Made by a program: the position numbers and the translations under genes
Shown here: one piece after another, positions 55,126 to 63,917 of the stretch
Position numbering within the stretch: the first letter of the stretch is position 1
How the letters are laid out: each line of letters begins with the position of its first letter
Origin: Pseudomonas arsenicoxydans
Lineage (GTDB): Bacteria > Pseudomonadota > Gammaproteobacteria > Pseudomonadales > Pseudomonadaceae
Direction of reading: 5' to 3'
NCBI RefSeq assembly: GCF_006438915.1
Contig: NZ_RCZE01000003.1
Span: forward strand, 191,070-255,069
Length of the DNA stretch: 64,000 bases
Notes under the pieces: model-generated
The model's database searches: none
What the model was told of the DNA's origin: nothing
Seen by the model: the letters and a program-made list of their open reading frames with translations, nothing else

Positions 55126-56208
55126 TTAATAAGTTTTAGCGGAATACACGTCATAGGTTTGCTGGATCATCAACGTTGCGCTGAACTGTTCGCGCACTTT
55201 CCTGCGGCTTTCAGCGCCGAGTTCCAGCAGCTTCTGCTTCTTGATATTCAGCAAAATGCGGGCAAGCGCCTGGTAGTCGCCGGTCGAAAACAGGTAACCC
55301 GTGAAGTTGTCCGCCACCAGTTCAGGGAGCGATGTACAGTCACTGGCAATCACCGGCACGCCCATCGCCATCCCTTCGAGAGGCACCATGGCAAAGCCCT
55401 CCCAGCGACTTGGCACAATCAGGGCATCTGCCGTTTTATACAGTTCGTTTACTTCAGCGGGCGTCACCCAAGGCAGGTACTCCACGGCATCAATATCGGG
55501 GCAGTCGACGGCGTCTTCGTTGACCGCACTGCCAACGACAGTGAGTCTCAAGTCAGTTCGCTCGACTTCAGCGAACGCCTTGAGCAAAAGATCGAAGCCT
55601 TTCTGGTAGTCCAGTCGACCGACAAACAGTAGGTGAATGTCCGTACTGTCGCTGGTTTTGTTCTCATCACTTTTATAATGAATGCCGTTGTAGATCAGCT
55701 TCATACGGTGACGATCGATACCAAACGATGCGGCTTTATCCATTTCATACTGACTGACACAGATAATGACATCGGTCACTTTCTGCAAAACCCGCTCAAT
55801 CAGCGAATACACTTTCTGTTTGACAGGAGAACTTTCCATCAAAAAGGAAAATGCGTGCGGGCAATAAACAATTTTAGGTGACCGCCAAGGGTACATGACC
55901 AGACAGACACACCGGCCGATCACCCCGGAGAACGTGCTGTGCAAGTGTACGACATCCGGTTTTTCCTTGAACATCACACAGGCCAGTTTCCAGGCAAACC
56001 GCAACAGGGACATGACGTCGCGCTTATTCCGGGAAAAGGTCCTTATGTTTTTCTCATCAATACCGTGCAGCTCTTTCTTCTGATCGAACGGAACCAGATA
56101 AACCAGTTCATACTTCAGTGCGTGGTCCTGAGGAGGGATCGATATCGTACGGATGACCGTCGCAACGCCCCCTTTGATTGTTTCCGCCACGTGCAGTATT
56201 TTTTTCAT
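55126..56208 (-). CDS. Glycosyltransferase family 4
   Basis: 360 residues, GT-B fold. The N-terminal ETIKGGVATVIRTI is followed by DVVHLHSTFSGVIG, LLFVGRLDYQKGFDLLLKAF and the catalytic EX7E motif WEGFAMVPLEGMAMG. It is the only dedicated glycosyltransferase in the locus apart from the WcaJ-like enzyme. It probably adds the second sugar (galactose?) to lipid-linked glucose on the cytoplasmic face. It is 104 nt after wzc. Donor sugar not readable from sequence. Confidence 0.92.
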   Translation of the reverse strand: MKKILHVAETIKGGVATVIRTISIPPQDHALKYELVYLVPFDQKKELHGIDEKNIRTFSRNKRDVMSLLRFAWKLACVMFKEKPDVVHLHSTFSGVIGRCVCLVMYPWRSPKIVYCPHAFSFLMESSPVKQKVYSLIERVLQKVTDVIICVSQYEMDKAASFGIDRHRMKLIYNGIHYKSDENKTSDSTDIHLLFVGRLDYQKGFDLLLKAFAEVERTDLRLTVVGSAVNEDAVDCPDIDAVEYLPWVTPAEVNELYKTADALIVPSRWEGFAMVPLEGMAMGVPVIASDCTSLPELVADNFTGYLFSTGDYQALARILLNIKKQKLLELGAESRRKVREQFSATLMIQQTYDVYSAKTY

Positions 56209-56312
56209 AATCCATCTATCTCCATGAACTTAGTCGCAGGCAAGCAGCGTTGAAAGTGGATAACAATCGTTAAACCACTCTCAACTCGATTACTTGGTAG
56301 AAAGAACTCGCA

Positions 56313-58586
56313 TCAGGACTTGTCAGAGGCGTACTCATAGTTGTAATAGCCATAACTGCTATTACTGTAATAGCTGGACGCGCGCTTCTCGATGCCGTTA
56401 AAAATGGCGCCCTTCAACTCGATACCGTTTTGCGCAAATCGACGTATTGTCAATTCGATCTCTTTGGCAGGATTCACACCAAAGCGAGTCACAATCAGAT
56501 TGATAGCGGCTTCACGTCCTACGATGGCAGCATCTGTCACTGCCAGAAGAGGTGGTGTATCAATGATCACCACATCGTAAAGCTCACTCAGTTCCGCCAG
56601 GAGCTCTCTGAAGTTGGCATGCATCAACAGCTCTGATGGATTAGGCGGTACCTGCCCGCGACTAATGAAATGCAAGTTCTCCGTTTCAACTCTATTGATC
56701 GCCTGATCGATACTGCAGCGTTTGGTTAATAGATCGGATAAACCATTGGTAATCGGCGTTGCCAGAGTCTTGTGCAGATGACCTTTGCGCATATCGGCAT
56801 CGATCAGTACGACCCGCTGCCCGCTTTGAGCAATGACCGCGGCCAGGTTCGAGGACACAAATGTTTTGCCCACCTGCGGACTCGGCCCGGAAATCATGAT
56901 CCGGTTGTTGGTCGCATCCAGCCCCGCAAAATGCAAACAGGTTCGCAGGCTGCGTATCGACTCGATCGACAGGTCAGTAGGATTACGCAGGGCCAACAGA
57001 AAAGACGGGGTGTTGACGGCGTCGCCCAGCCGAAGCTTTTTGCTGTCTTCTTCCCGTTGCAGGTCGCTGTACGGAATGGAGGCATAAACCGGCAACCCCA
57101 GCTGTTCGATGGCTTCCGGCCCCTCGAGTCCTCGGCTCAGGGATTTACGCACCAACACCAAGGCAACACCGACAAACCCGCCAAGGAAAGTTGCAATCAG
57201 AACGATCAATGCCTTGCGCGGTTTGACCGGCGTTGTGGTATCGACGTCGGCGGTATCGATCAACCGCGCATTGCCGACCGCCCCTGCCCTTATGATGTCC
57301 AGCTCCTGGGATTTATTCAGCAACTGGGTATAAATCTGTGTCGCAACTTCCACATCACGAGTGAGGTTCAAAAGCTCCTGCTGCGTTGCCGGGAGATCCT
57401 GAACCTTCTTCTCCAAGCCATGGCGTTGTTTGCTCAAATCCCCGATTTGAGCCATCAAGGCGCGGTAGGCCGGGTGTTCTCGGGTGAACTTTCGATCCAG
57501 GTCCGCTTGCTGGAGTTTCAGATCGGAAATGCGCGTATCCAGCACCACCATTTGTTCCAGAACAGACTTGGTTTCAAGCGAGATATTTACCGTATTGCCG
57601 CGGGTTTGATAGCTGTTCAGCGCGTTGCTGGCTTTGACCAGATCCTCTTTGACTTGAGGAAGTTGCGCCTGCAGGAAGTCCAGGCTCTGGGCCGCCTCGG
57701 CAGAGGTGCGTTGCACATTCTGCTGTACATAGAGTGCCGAGATCTTGTTGAGGATCTTCACCGCCAGGGTGTAGTCGGTGCTGGCAAGGGCCAGGCTTAT
57801 AATGCCCGACTCTTTACCTTGCTCGGAGACATCAAGAGCGTCCTGGTAATTCTGAATGGTGACAATCCGCGGATTGCGCACGACTTCGAATTTAGTGCCC
57901 GGATTCGCCGCTATGCGCGCGACAAACACCTCGACTCCATTTTCTACAACTGCGGTACCCGTGGTGCCGGCGGCCAATAAACCGCCATTGTCATCGTAGA
58001 GCTTGAAGCGGTTCTGCTCTTCGGCCACCAGGGTCAGTTTTTTGCCCAGCAGATCATCAGGTAGCTTGAGCTTTTCAATATCAAGGCGCTCGCCACCCCA
58101 GGCATTACTGCTCATGCCCAAGCGCGCAGGCGAAACACGTTCCGTGGGGGTACTTTTATATCGCCGCGCAATAAAACCGCCCACAACGGGAAAGGTATTG
58201 GGCGTAATTACGATATCCAGGCGCAGGTCATCGACGGTTTTACCGATGACCGCGCGGGACTTGATAATTCCGATTTCGGTCGCCGCCGGGGATTGGCCAC
58301 CCAGCATGCTGCTGATATCCGAAAACCCCAACATGTCGTTCTTTTTCGGTTCGACCTGTACCAACGCGTTTGCCAGATACACAGGTGGCGATAGTATCGA
58401 ATAGGCGGCGCCGGTCACCATGAACGCACCGGTGATGGCACCTATCAACCACTTATGATCAATCAATGTGCCCAGTAAGCCGAGAAGATCAATCTCGTCT
58501 CCCTCTTTATCCCGGGTGCTGACTACTGACGGTAACTGCATAAGGTCTATTCTTTTACCTTTAATACTAATCTGAAAATCATCCAT
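56313..58586 (-). CDS. wzc: Wzc-type polysaccharide co-polymerase / tyrosine autokinase
   Basis: 757 residues. Wzz-like periplasmic domain between two membrane helices (near 40 and 450), long coiled coils, then a cytoplasmic kinase: Walker A SGPSPQVGKTFVSSN, Walker A' VLIDADMRKG and Walker B VVIIDTPPLLAV. The C-terminal tail holds seven tyrosines (SSYYSNSSYGYYNYEY) for autophosphorylation. It sets chain length and couples polymerisation to the Wza channel. Its ATG overlaps the wzb stop by one base (TGATG), so the longer in-frame ORF to 58616 is rejected. Confidence 0.95.
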   Translation of the reverse strand: MDDFQISIKGKRIDLMQLPSVVSTRDKEGDEIDLLGLLGTLIDHKWLIGAITGAFMVTGAAYSILSPPVYLANALVQVEPKKNDMLGFSDISSMLGGQSPAATEIGIIKSRAVIGKTVDDLRLDIVITPNTFPVVGGFIARRYKSTPTERVSPARLGMSSNAWGGERLDIEKLKLPDDLLGKKLTLVAEEQNRFKLYDDNGGLLAAGTTGTAVVENGVEVFVARIAANPGTKFEVVRNPRIVTIQNYQDALDVSEQGKESGIISLALASTDYTLAVKILNKISALYVQQNVQRTSAEAAQSLDFLQAQLPQVKEDLVKASNALNSYQTRGNTVNISLETKSVLEQMVVLDTRISDLKLQQADLDRKFTREHPAYRALMAQIGDLSKQRHGLEKKVQDLPATQQELLNLTRDVEVATQIYTQLLNKSQELDIIRAGAVGNARLIDTADVDTTTPVKPRKALIVLIATFLGGFVGVALVLVRKSLSRGLEGPEAIEQLGLPVYASIPYSDLQREEDSKKLRLGDAVNTPSFLLALRNPTDLSIESIRSLRTCLHFAGLDATNNRIMISGPSPQVGKTFVSSNLAAVIAQSGQRVVLIDADMRKGHLHKTLATPITNGLSDLLTKRCSIDQAINRVETENLHFISRGQVPPNPSELLMHANFRELLAELSELYDVVIIDTPPLLAVTDAAIVGREAAINLIVTRFGVNPAKEIELTIRRFAQNGIELKGAIFNGIEKRASSYYSNSSYGYYNYEYASDKS

Positions 58587-59026
58587 CAACGTCCGAGGCG
58601 CTGTGCCCATGAGCAAACAGCATCTTCAATCAATGCATGAGCATGGACAAAAGCAGCTTTTCCTTGACGATACGGGTCCTTTATTTCGCGCTCACTCTGC
58701 CACTTGCCCAGAAGAAACACTTTGCCCCTCGCGTGCGGGGCAATATTCAGCACGCCATTTACATGCTCTTTTTCCATGACCAGAATCAGGTCTGATTCAT
58801 TAACAATCGCAGGGGTAATTTGCCGCGCTTTAAACCCTTGGGCAGCGCGCCCCTTTTCTTCGAGAACGGAAAGTGCGTTGGGCTCCATAGACTCGCCCAC
58901 ACGCGCGTCCAGCCCCGCGGAGGTTACCGAGATATCTGAAGGCCCCAGCGCGTTGCGCAGCAACATTTCAGCTGTTGGACTTCGGCAAATATTGCCCACG
59001 CATACGATAAGAATTTTTCTGAACAA
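58586..59026 (-). CDS. wzb: Low-molecular-weight protein tyrosine phosphatase (Wzb)
   Basis: 146 residues. The P-loop CX5R(S/T) reads CVGNICRSP (Cys9 to Arg15), and the general acid is Asp117 in DPYRQ. It dephosphorylates the tyrosine tail of Wzc, which allows polymer cycling. First gene of the eight-gene EPS operon wzb-wzc-GT4-pyruvyltransferase-wzx-wzy-acyltransferase-SGNH. Confidence 0.95.
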   Translation of the reverse strand: MFRKILIVCVGNICRSPTAEMLLRNALGPSDISVTSAGLDARVGESMEPNALSVLEEKGRAAQGFKARQITPAIVNESDLILVMEKEHVNGVLNIAPHARGKVFLLGKWQSEREIKDPYRQGKAAFVHAHALIEDAVCSWAQRLGR

Positions 59027-59182
59027 GGCTACTCTTCCCGTGTAGTTGTCGAATCGGCCAATGTGTAGCAGGGATATGAGTGAACCGATAAGATCGGTCC
59101 CGCATTCAGAGAGGGATCAATCATGGAAATACAAGTATATTAAATACCACGACACATAAAAAACGCCCAACCAGAATAGCCG

Positions 59183-59195
59183 GACCAAAAATAAC
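59183..59195 (+). promoter_or_regulatory. EPS-locus motif copy A between wzb and the glycosidase gene
   Basis: GACCAAAAATAAC, matching GACNAWNNNTAAC; 39 bp from copy B. Confidence 0.55.
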
Positions 59196-59211
59196 GACGG
59201 CAACATGCGTA

Positions 59212-59234
59212 TTATTTTTCCGACTAAAAATAAC
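59212..59234. promoter_or_regulatory. EPS-locus motif copy B with AT-rich inverted repeat
   Basis: GACTAAAAATAAC (59222-59234) overlaps the inverted repeat TTATTTTT-N6-AAAAATAA (59212-59233), in the divergent region serving the wzb operon and the glycosidase. Confidence 0.55.
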
Positions 59235-59298
59235 AATGGTACAGCGGCAATAGCGAATTGATGATATGGCTGTGTTACTCATCTCTCAGGAATCAGAC

Positions 59299-60270
59299 AT
59301 GACCTTAACGTGTTTTCGATGTATTACCGCTTCAACATTATTGATATTCGGCGCATTCAATCACGTTAACGCCAACCAGGCTTTTCCAGCACTGGCAGAG
59401 GACAACAAGACCATAGGCGTTCAGGTAAAGATTCAAAACTTCTCTGCCACCGATGCCCGGCAGATCAAGGATTCAGGCTTCGGATTCGTGCGCTTTGGCG
59501 TATGGACCAACAGCTTGAACAGCCCGGCGTACCAGAATCAGATCAATGAAGCTTTCGCTGCCGCCAACTCCGCCAACCTGCCGGTATTGATGACCGTTCG
59601 CTCAACCAAAGCGTTAACCGGCAAAACTAAAAGCAGCGGCGATGAACTCGCCAGCGCAGGTGCGGCATTCGCAAATTCAGTCATTGGCCTGGAAAACACA
59701 TACAGCACGCAGCTCGTGGCCATTGAAATCTGGAATGAACCGGACTTGCCAAAATACTGGCCCACACAGAATTTTGAAGTAACCTTTGTGCCGTTTATGA
59801 GCGCGGTGTGCAACGGGTTACAAAAGCGCGAGCATTCGACACCGCTGATCGGGTTTGGATTCGCACGGGCACCCACTACAGGTACCAAGTCGAGCGTAGC
59901 ACTGGCTAAAATCATTACTGAGCATCCAAAATGCCTGAGTGCTGTCTCCTATCATCCGTATGGTATGTCGGATACTGAGATCAGCAATGCTCAGGCATTT
60001 ATTCTCAACAACTTTCATGTACCCGGGGTGATTACCGAATGGGGAGTGCCATCGCTCAGCTCCATCGGAGGAACAACCGGACAAGCCACACGCATCACCA
60101 AGTTCATTACAGACGTCAAACAACTGAACATACCGCTGACCTCTCTTTATGAATGGAAAAACAGTGACTCGGGCAGCAATGATCGTGAACGTAGTTTTGG
60201 ATTAAAGTCTTCTGATGGCAACTCAAAACCAGCGGAAGCGGCTGTCAAGACGCTATTAAAGGCACAATAG
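59299..60270 (+). CDS. Secreted clan-A glycoside hydrolase
   Basis: 323 residues with a signal peptide (about 1-26) and a TIM-barrel of the GH-A clan. The acid/base is Glu147 in IEIWNEPD and the nucleophile Glu247 in VITEWGVPS; AVSYHPYG also fits. AGGA eight bases before the ATG at 59299 supports the start over 59266. Divergent from wzb. It probably cleaves the EPS of this locus, as PslG does for Psl, during synthesis, release or turnover. Family number not assigned. Confidence 0.85.
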   Translation: MTLTCFRCITASTLLIFGAFNHVNANQAFPALAEDNKTIGVQVKIQNFSATDARQIKDSGFGFVRFGVWTNSLNSPAYQNQINEAFAAANSANLPVLMTVRSTKALTGKTKSSGDELASAGAAFANSVIGLENTYSTQLVAIEIWNEPDLPKYWPTQNFEVTFVPFMSAVCNGLQKREHSTPLIGFGFARAPTTGTKSSVALAKIITEHPKCLSAVSYHPYGMSDTEISNAQAFILNNFHVPGVITEWGVPSLSSIGGTTGQATRITKFITDVKQLNIPLTSLYEWKNSDSGSNDRERSFGLKSSDGNSKPAEAAVKTLLKAQ

Positions 60271-60289
60271 CGAATAACGGCCTCCGCGG

Positions 60290-60694
60290 TTAATGGGGGC
60301 TCTTGTTCGTACATTCGGAAAAACTCGTCGCGTCAACCGCCAGTGAGGCTTCCACCAGCACTTCCAACAATACGACTTGCGCTTCAATGCGCAGGGCTTG
60401 CTGACGCTGTTGCGCGTCGTTCATTTGCTCCATCATTACGCGGGTGACCTGAGAGGGCGTGCTGTGTTTCACTCGCTGCAGCCAGCCGGGGATATTTTTT
60501 GCGGCTTTAACCCTGCCCATTTCAACCACGCCCTGCAAATTATCCGGGTGGTTATCTTTTGAAACCGTCAACAACTCTTCAAATACTTCGGTGAGTTTCT
60601 TCAGGACATAACCCAGGATAAGGTCATCGAAGGCCTCCACATTTCCAGACACCTGCTTCCCCTGTAAGGTCATCTTCCCGTCCGACACATCCAT
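60290..60694 (-). CDS. Hypothetical protein
   Basis: 134 residues, helical, no recognised domain or signal peptide. The start at 60694 has no clear SD; the ATG at 60673 is an alternative. It lies between the EPS locus and tal, convergent with the glycosidase gene. Function unknown. Confidence 0.55.
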   Translation of the reverse strand: MDVSDGKMTLQGKQVSGNVEAFDDLILGYVLKKLTEVFEELLTVSKDNHPDNLQGVVEMGRVKAAKNIPGWLQRVKHSTPSQVTRVMMEQMNDAQQRQQALRIEAQVVLLEVLVEASLAVDATSFSECTNKSPH

Positions 60695-60977
60695 TTATCA
60701 GCAGCACGTTACACGGCATCCGGGCCTCACTATTTGACATATTATAACGGCGGGCCCCGACTCTTTTTAACGGCGCCCCTTCTCAAGATAAGGCGTCAGC
60801 GGTCAGTTACCTTGAACCTGTGCCCGGTTTTGGCATCGTATTAACCGATACCGTGCCCCGCCATTCAAACAGCCGTTTTCAGGTTGTTGCCGCTCGGGCC
60901 ATTGATACGTACATGCGCCCTTGAGTGGCTGTCAGCGCTCGGGTAATGTCATTAGACCCACAGGACAGAGCACGCCC

Positions 60978-61904
60978 ATGACTTCCAAGCTGGAACAACT
61001 GAAACAAATGACCACCGTGGTTGCCGACACTGGTGACTTCGAAGCTATCGCTCGCGTTAAACCGGTGGACGCCACCACTAACCCTTCCCTGCTGCTCAAA
61101 GCCGCGGCGATTCCTGCCTATGCCGAATTGCTGAACGCCTGCGTTCACGACTGCAAAGGCGATGTGGGCCTGGCCAGCGACCGTTTTGGCGTTGCTGTCG
61201 GGCAAGAGATTCTGAAGGTTGTCCCGGGCCGCATTTCCACCGAAGTGGATGCACGCCTGTCGTTCGACACTGACGCCGTATTAAAGCGCGCGCACCGTCT
61301 GATCGAACTGTACGACAAGGCCGGCATTGGCCGTGACCGCGTGCTGATCAAAATTGCCTCCACCTGGGAAGGCATTCGCGCTGCAGAGACACTGGAAAAA
61401 GAAGGCATTCAGACTAACCTGACACTGTTGTTCTCGTTTGCTCAGGCGGCCGCGTGTGCCGATGCAGGTGTGTTCCTGATCTCGCCGTTCGTGGGCCGGA
61501 TTTACGACTGGTACAAGAAAGCCAACGGCAACGACTACACCGGCGCGGATGATCCGGGCGTGCAGTCGGTGACCCGCATCTACAACTACTACAAAGCCAA
61601 TGACTACAAGACTGTGGTGATGGGCGCGAGCTTCCGCAACCTGAGCCAGATTGAGCAATTGGCCGGTTGTGATCGTCTGACCATCAGCCCGGACCTGCTG
61701 GAGAAGTTGGCAGCGGACACTGGCAAGCTTGAGCGCAAGTTGGCGCCTGGGCATGCCGGTGAGGCGCGTCTGAGCTTGAATGAAGCGCAGTTCCGTTGGT
61801 TGTCCAACGAGGATGCGATGGCGACTGAGAAACTGGCCGAGGGCATTCGTCAGTTTGCTCGGGATCAGGAGAAGCTTGAAGCTCTGCTGCAAGCCAAGCT
61901 GTGA
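60978..61904 (+). CDS. tal: Transaldolase
   Basis: 308-residue pentose-phosphate enzyme moving dihydroxyacetone between sugar phosphates. The Schiff-base lysine is Lys125 in [36 protein letters not shown] and GRIYDWYKK are conserved. The start at 60978 gives the usual N-terminus [12 protein letters not shown]; upstream in-frame codons are not favoured. A strong terminator follows. Confidence 0.96.
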   Translation: MTSKLEQLKQMTTVVADTGDFEAIARVKPVDATTNPSLLLKAAAIPAYAELLNACVHDCKGDVGLASDRFGVAVGQEILKVVPGRISTEVDARLSFDTDAVLKRAHRLIELYDKAGIGRDRVLIKIASTWEGIRAAETLEKEGIQTNLTLLFSFAQAAACADAGVFLISPFVGRIYDWYKKANGNDYTGADDPGVQSVTRIYNYYKANDYKTVVMGASFRNLSQIEQLAGCDRLTISPDLLEKLAADTGKLERKLAPGHAGEARLSLNEAQFRWLSNEDAMATEKLAEGIRQFARDQEKLEALLQAKL

Positions 61905-61922
61905 TTTGAGTTAGCGCGATGC

Positions 61923-61957
61923 AAAAAGGGCGAACCTTGGTGGGTTCGCCCTTTTTT
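61923..61957. terminator. Bidirectional terminator between tal and rssC
   Basis: Stem GGGCGAACC / GGTTCGCCC (61928-61951) with TTTTTT on the right and AAAAA on the left; it ends both convergent units. Confidence 0.9.
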
Positions 61958-61977
61958 GTGCCAATTACGTTAAGTGA

Positions 61978-62460
61978 TCAGTGACGCTCTAGCGCATTCA
62001 CCAGGTCATGGAACGCTTCGCGATTATGGTCATTGAGCCCCATGAGGATTTTGTGGGCTTCAAGAACCTTGATCCTCACCACTTCCTCGGACTGGTCCTG
62101 GTCTGGCAGGTCGTCCAGGCATTCCGGGCACGGCACAGGCTGGTCAACAATGTTGAACACTTGCTCGAAGCCCATGGACTCCAGCAATCGGGTGATGTCT
62201 TCGTGGGTGGTGACGACAGTCGGCAGCAGGCCGACTTTCTGCCGCGACAGGATCGACAATTTGGCCAGCAGGCCAAGGGTGGTGCTGTCGATGCTGCGGG
62301 TTTCGGTCAGGTCGATCACGATCGCGTTGAAATTCAACGCGGTGAAGATCCGATCAATAGTCGCATCCAACGCCGAACACAGGGTCAGGCGAACTTCACC
62401 GACGAATTTCAGGACGAAGGTGCCGTCCTGCTCGGCGAACTGGATTCTACCGGTACTCAT
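61978..62460 (-). CDS. rssC: STAS-domain anti-sigma factor antagonist (RssC)
   Basis: 160 residues: an N-terminal STAS domain (about 1-100) with the phosphorylation-site region AIVIDLTETRSIDSTTLGLL (Ser59/Thr60), then a C-terminal extension with CPEC and an acidic stretch. It is probably reversibly phosphorylated and handled by the phosphatase domain of RssB, whose stop codon overlaps its ATG (TAATG). The tal-rssC-rssB-PilZ order is the one I recall from P. aeruginosa. Role: partner in control of sigma-S stability. Confidence 0.85.
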   Translation of the reverse strand: MSTGRIQFAEQDGTFVLKFVGEVRLTLCSALDATIDRIFTALNFNAIVIDLTETRSIDSTTLGLLAKLSILSRQKVGLLPTVVTTHEDITRLLESMGFEQVFNIVDQPVPCPECLDDLPDQDQSEEVVRIKVLEAHKILMGLNDHNREAFHDLVNALERH

Positions 62461-63641
62461 TAAAGATTCCTGCTCAACACCAACAGGGCGATATCATCCG
62501 GCATCTCCCCAAGCGTGGCCAATCCAAAAACCTGCCGCAGCCCATCCAGGGTGCCGCCCGCAGCCTTGACCCGTTGGGGCAACGCCGCTTCTTTTTCTTT
62601 AAGTGTGGGTTCTGGCAAAAGGTCCAGAATGCCATCAGACATCAGCGTCAGGCTGAACGTCGGCGGCAGTTCCAGCACGTGGTCTTCGTAGGTGGCTTCA
62701 TTAAAGAGGCCCACCGGCAGACCGCGCCCTTCCAGATAACGAACACTGTCTGGCGTGTACAACACAGGCAACGGCAAATGACCACCGATGCTATAGGTCA
62801 ACAAACCTGTCTCCTCGTCGATGACTCCACCGACCATTGTGACGTGTTTTCCCAGCTTACAACTGATCAGGCCTCGGTTGATATGACCAAGGACCTCTGA
62901 AGGCTTGAATTCCGGCAATGTACCGCTGCGCTTGGATTCGAACAGCAAGCGCGTGGTCATGAACTTCAGCAGCACGGTAACGAACGCTGAAGAAGCACCA
63001 TGCCCGGAAACGTCTGCCAGGTAGAAGGCTACCCTACGCTCATCGACCCGAAAGTAGTCAACGAAATCACCCGACAGGTACAGCGACGGGATGATCTGGT
63101 GCGCAAACTGGAACTCGTTGATGGTCCAAGGGCTGACCGGCAGCATGTTCATCTGCACCTGGCGACCGGCGTTCTGGTCTTCCTGGAGCAGGTTCAGGCT
63201 GGCGGCGAGCTCACGGTTGGCCTTTTCCAGCTTCTCGCGGTAGCGCTGGTTTTCCAGCAGCAGGCGCGCACGATCCAGGGCCCGGCGCACAGAGTGCTCG
63301 AGCACGGCCAGATCTTCGAGAGGCTTGATCAGGTAATCCGCCGCGCCCAAGCGCAGTGCCTCGACCGCGTCGTTCATCACGCCGGCACCCGAAACAACAA
63401 TCACCGGCGTTTGCGGGGACCGTTCGGTGACCTGGCGAATGAGTTCGAGTCCGCCCATCTGCGGCATGCGCAGATCGCAGATGACCAAGTCGGGCTTGTC
63501 TTGCTCGAATACCTGAAGACCCTGCTGGCCATTGCTGGCCTGCAGGACACTGAAACCACTGTCTTCCAAATAGGCCGCGAGACTCGCGCGCACTACTTCG
63601 TCATCATCGATTATCAGCAGCGTGGCACTGGTTTTTGGCAT
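62460..63641 (-). CDS. rssB: Response regulator with PP2C-type phosphatase domain (RssB)
   Basis: 393 residues. Receiver (about 1-125) with the acidic pocket IIDDDE, phospho-acceptor Asp56 in VICDLRMP and LIKPLED; a linker coiled coil (about 130-170); then a PP2C/SpoIIE-like domain with LSGDFVDYF, YLADVSGHGASSAF, SDGILDLLPE and MPDDIALLV. The metal-binding acids look intact. The family delivers sigma-S to ClpXP. The start at 63641 (MPKTSATLLIIDDDE) is preferred over 63701. Confidence 0.9.
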   Translation of the reverse strand: MPKTSATLLIIDDDEVVRASLAAYLEDSGFSVLQASNGQQGLQVFEQDKPDLVICDLRMPQMGGLELIRQVTERSPQTPVIVVSGAGVMNDAVEALRLGAADYLIKPLEDLAVLEHSVRRALDRARLLLENQRYREKLEKANRELAASLNLLQEDQNAGRQVQMNMLPVSPWTINEFQFAHQIIPSLYLSGDFVDYFRVDERRVAFYLADVSGHGASSAFVTVLLKFMTTRLLFESKRSGTLPEFKPSEVLGHINRGLISCKLGKHVTMVGGVIDEETGLLTYSIGGHLPLPVLYTPDSVRYLEGRGLPVGLFNEATYEDHVLELPPTFSLTLMSDGILDLLPEPTLKEKEAALPQRVKAAGGTLDGLRQVFGLATLGEMPDDIALLVLSRNL

Positions 63642-63917
63642 GTGGGCAAACGGCGCCAGAATTAGGTTGGCGTAGCAGGCACGGGTTTTAGCCCGGCTCA
63701 CACTACTGGATTCGCTATCTAGCCTCTCTATTGCACCGTTTTCGAGCGTTTGCCCTACTCACCTGTACACCAGAGGTGCCCTTCTAAGGCGCAGACGGTA
63801 CTCCCATCCGAGAGGCGTTTCAAGCTCACGCCGATGGTCGCTTGGCGTCTTTACTTGTCAAATCACCGGGAGTTATAAGAACAGGCAAATCCGTAACCCA
63901 ATGGAAGGATCGAGCCC

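Noticed and set aside
56772..57980. 402-codon open frame on the plus strand
   Set aside because: Antisense to wzc; no start signal or family resemblance.
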